The translations under genes and the position numbers were made by a program. A DNA stretch of 64,000 nt, from assembly GCF_003515075.1 (NCBI RefSeq), contig NZ_QWLV01000003.1:124001-188000 (forward strand), given 5' to 3'. Below, in pieces: positions 62,345 through 64,000 of the stretch (positions are counted from its first letter, which is position 1; each line of letters starts with the position of its first letter). Under the pieces are notes generated by a model that ran no database searches, was not told where the DNA came from, and saw only the letters and a list, made by a program, of their open reading frames with translations. The stretch is from Sphingomonas gilva (GTDB taxonomy: Bacteria; Pseudomonadota; Alphaproteobacteria; Sphingomonadales; Sphingomonadaceae).

Positions 62345-63667
62345 ATGCCCACCGCCGCCGAAAGCCAGTCCGTGAGGGACGTGACGAAGCAGACAAGATT
62401 GAGCGCGCAGACTGTCGAGGCGATGCGCCCCGCGCCGACTCGGACGCGAATCGAGCACCGGGACACCGGCTGCCCCGGCCTGCGGCTGCGGGTGAGCCAG
62501 CACGGCGCGAAAACGTGGTCGGTCGTCTACCGCGTGCGCGGAACGGGGGCGGACGGCAGCAGCAAGGGCGACCCAAGGCGCGCGTCGCTGGGCGCATATC
62601 CGCACATCAAGCTCGACAAGGCCCGCGCGCTGGCGCGGGAGGCGATGGACGCGGCCGATGAGGGGCGTGACTGGGCCGGGGAGCGCAAGGCGGCGGCGGA
62701 GACCGCGAAGGCTCTGGAGGCGACGGGCGGGCGCGATCCCAACTGCGTCGAGGTGTTGGCCGGGCAGTTCGTCGAGCGGCACGCCAAGCGCAAGGTGAAG
62801 GAATGGCGCAACGTGGAGCGCTGGCTTCAGAACGTCGTGGTGCCGGAGTGGCGCGAGCGCCCAATCCAGAGCATCCGCCGCGCCGACGTGCAGGCCTTGC
62901 TCGACAAGGTCGTCCGCGAGCGCACCCCGGCGGCTGCGCTGGAGGTTCGGAAGCACTTGAGTGCCATGTTCAACTGGGTGGTCGACCGAGATGAACACGG
63001 CCTCACCGCAAGCCCGATGTTCGGGCTCAAGCGGCCCGAGCGATACGTCCCGCGCGACAACAAGCTGACGCGGGCGGAGCTTCGCCGAGTGTGGGACGCT
63101 GCGGGCGACCTGGGCTACCCATTCCGCGAGATGTTCAGGCTGCTGATCCTGACGGGGCAGCGCCGGTCGGAAGTTGCAGAGCTGCAAGTCGGTTGGCTGT
63201 TCGAGCGCCAAGACTGCGGGCGCGGCGTTCGCGTGCCCGCGGCGGCCTACAAGACCGGCAAGACGCACGAGTACCCCCTGTCCGCCCCGGCCGCCGCGAT
63301 TGTGAAAGGCCTGCCGCGCCACAAAGCAGGTCCGTATCTGTTAAGCGGGATGCACTCGAAGTCGCCGCCGGGGAAGGCACCCGTCAGCGGCTTCTCCAAG
63401 GCGAAGGACCGGCTGGACAGGGCCATCGCGAAGCGCGCGGAGAAGGCGAGGGAGGAGGGCGTGGAGCTGCCGCCCATGCCGACCTTCACGGTGCACGACA
63501 TCCGGCGCTCGGTCGCCACCGGCATGGCGGAGATCGGGGTGTCGGTGGAGCACATCGAGCGCGTGCTGGGGCATGAGCTGGGCGGCGTTGCTGGCACGTA
63601 CAACGTGCACGACTACTTCGCTGAGAAGCTGGCGGCGCTGGAGCTGTGGGGGCGGCAATGGAGCTGA
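62345..63667 (+). CDS. Tyrosine-type site-specific integrase
   Basis: This 440-aa protein has an N-terminal DUF4102 arm-binding domain (LSAQTVEAMRPAPTRTRIEH; GCPGLRLRVSQHGAKTWSV) and a core-binding region (about 135-215). The catalytic domain has Arg273 in LTGQRRSEVAEL, His384-Arg387 in VHDIRRSVATGM, His410 in VLGHELGG, and the nucleophile Tyr419 in AGTYNVHDY. This is the P4/phage-like integrase class that targets tRNA 3' ends. It lies 180 nt from the tRNA-Gly remnant and drives into the element. Two CGTAACCC repeats (62294 and 62321) precede it. Confidence 0.95.
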   Translation: MPTAAESQSVRDVTKQTRLSAQTVEAMRPAPTRTRIEHRDTGCPGLRLRVSQHGAKTWSVVYRVRGTGADGSSKGDPRRASLGAYPHIKLDKARALAREAMDAADEGRDWAGERKAAAETAKALEATGGRDPNCVEVLAGQFVERHAKRKVKEWRNVERWLQNVVVPEWRERPIQSIRRADVQALLDKVVRERTPAAALEVRKHLSAMFNWVVDRDEHGLTASPMFGLKRPERYVPRDNKLTRAELRRVWDAAGDLGYPFREMFRLLILTGQRRSEVAELQVGWLFERQDCGRGVRVPAAAYKTGKTHEYPLSAPAAAIVKGLPRHKAGPYLLSGMHSKSPPGKAPVSGFSKAKDRLDRAIAKRAEKAREEGVELPPMPTFTVHDIRRSVATGMAEIGVSVEHIERVLGHELGGVAGTYNVHDYFAEKLAALELWGRQWS

Positions 63668-64000
63668 CTGACGCTCAGCGGGCGGAGCTCGCGGCCATGA
63701 CCGAGTTTCTGGAGTTCGGCAGCGACGCGGATATGGACCTCCGACCCCGGGACAAAGGCGAGTATCGCAAGTTGCAGGCGAAGTTGCACGCTTTGAAGAA
63801 GGCCTGGAGCGCGCTTGACGATGATGTGCAGTGGCACCTCGTCTGTGGCGTAAACACCATGTTTAAGGACGAGGCGGACGACCATCTTCCAAACATCGCT
63901 CCGCTGGTGGACGCGTTGATTGATGAGATGAAGAAGCCGACCGGCGCGCCTATACAGATCGACGGTTTGAGCCCGGTGGTCGAGTTCCTATGGTCAGTGC
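63658..64000 (+). CDS. Hypothetical protein, element cargo (runs off the right edge)
   Basis: This frame opens at ATG 63658 (MELTDAQRAELAAMTEFLEF) inside the last codons of the integrase and stays open for 114 codons to the window end. It is charged and helical, with KGEYRKLQAKLHALKKAWSA, and has no recognisable domain. The 10-nt overlap with the integrase suggests co-transcription. Base composition is less GC-rich than the chromosome. It is probably accessory gene content of the integrated element. Confidence 0.6.
   Translation, partial: MELTDAQRAELAAMTEFLEFGSDADMDLRPRDKGEYRKLQAKLHALKKAWSALDDDVQWHLVCGVNTMFKDEADDHLPNIAPLVDALIDEMKKPTGAPIQIDGLSPVVEFLWSV

Overview
The window is GC-rich, densely coded chromosomal DNA from an alphaproteobacterium, most likely Sphingomonadaceae (Sphingomonas or a close relative). 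The evidence is hemA-type 5-aminolevulinate synthase, MipZ, MmcB, a DUF1491 protein, HemJ, the hemE/ppsR/maf/aroE/coaE/dnaQ neighbourhood, and several families of short palindromic intergenic repeats of the kind seen in sphingomonads. Almost everything is housekeeping. About 70 protein genes, one intact tRNA (Leu, GAG) and one tRNA remnant (Gly, GCC) can be supported.

Layout. 1-7.2 kb: glyA (partial), rpiB, an ECF sigma/anti-sigma pair, an unrecognised 343-aa protein, hemA, murI, plsY, dprA. 7.2-18.7 kb: topA, a Sel1-like protein, panC, mipZ, a membrane J-protein, phosphomannomutase/phosphoglucomutase, a DnaQ-like exonuclease, a DUF2442/DUF4160 pair (DUF4160 possibly frameshifted), gyrB, a tandem-duplicated repeat region, and a DUF188 gene. 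18.9-32.3 kb: a DEAD-box helicase, a DUF559 gene framed by long inverted repeats, acetoacetyl-CoA reductase, ferrochelatase, a Tat-exported molybdopterin dehydrogenase, a possible holin-like membrane micropeptide, an acyl-CoA-ligase-like enzyme, lgt, a MidA-type methyltransferase, GNAT, PgeF, and a PLP transsulfuration-type enzyme. 32.4-36.6 kb: a HAD phosphatase divergent from a four-gene Mla-type lipid transport operon. 37-42 kb: tRNA-Leu, then a four-gene chaperone/usher-like locus with two DUF4402 subunits. 42.1-44.9 kb: a type III polyketide synthase, methyltransferase and flavoprotein cluster. 45-53.3 kb: msrB, a class A PBP and assorted small housekeeping genes. 53.3-60.9 kb: dnaQ, coaE, aroE, maf and ppsR on the minus strand face hemE, hemJ, rho and terC on the plus strand. 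The 290-bp gap between ppsR and hemE holds a cluster of DnaA-box-like sites and is a strong candidate for the replication origin, matching the hemE-side origin of Caulobacter. 61-64 kb: trpS, then a truncated tRNA-Gly next to a tyrosine integrase. This is the left edge of an integrated element that runs out of the window.

Points most worth a second look are the putative oriC, the tRNA-Gly island edge, the DUF559 gene enclosed by two nested pairs of inverted repeats, the small hydrophobic peptide with a near-perfect anti-SD match, the DUF4402 chaperone/usher-like locus, the type III PKS trio, and the modular palindromic repeats. One of those repeats contains long G and C runs that look like a sequencing or assembly fault.
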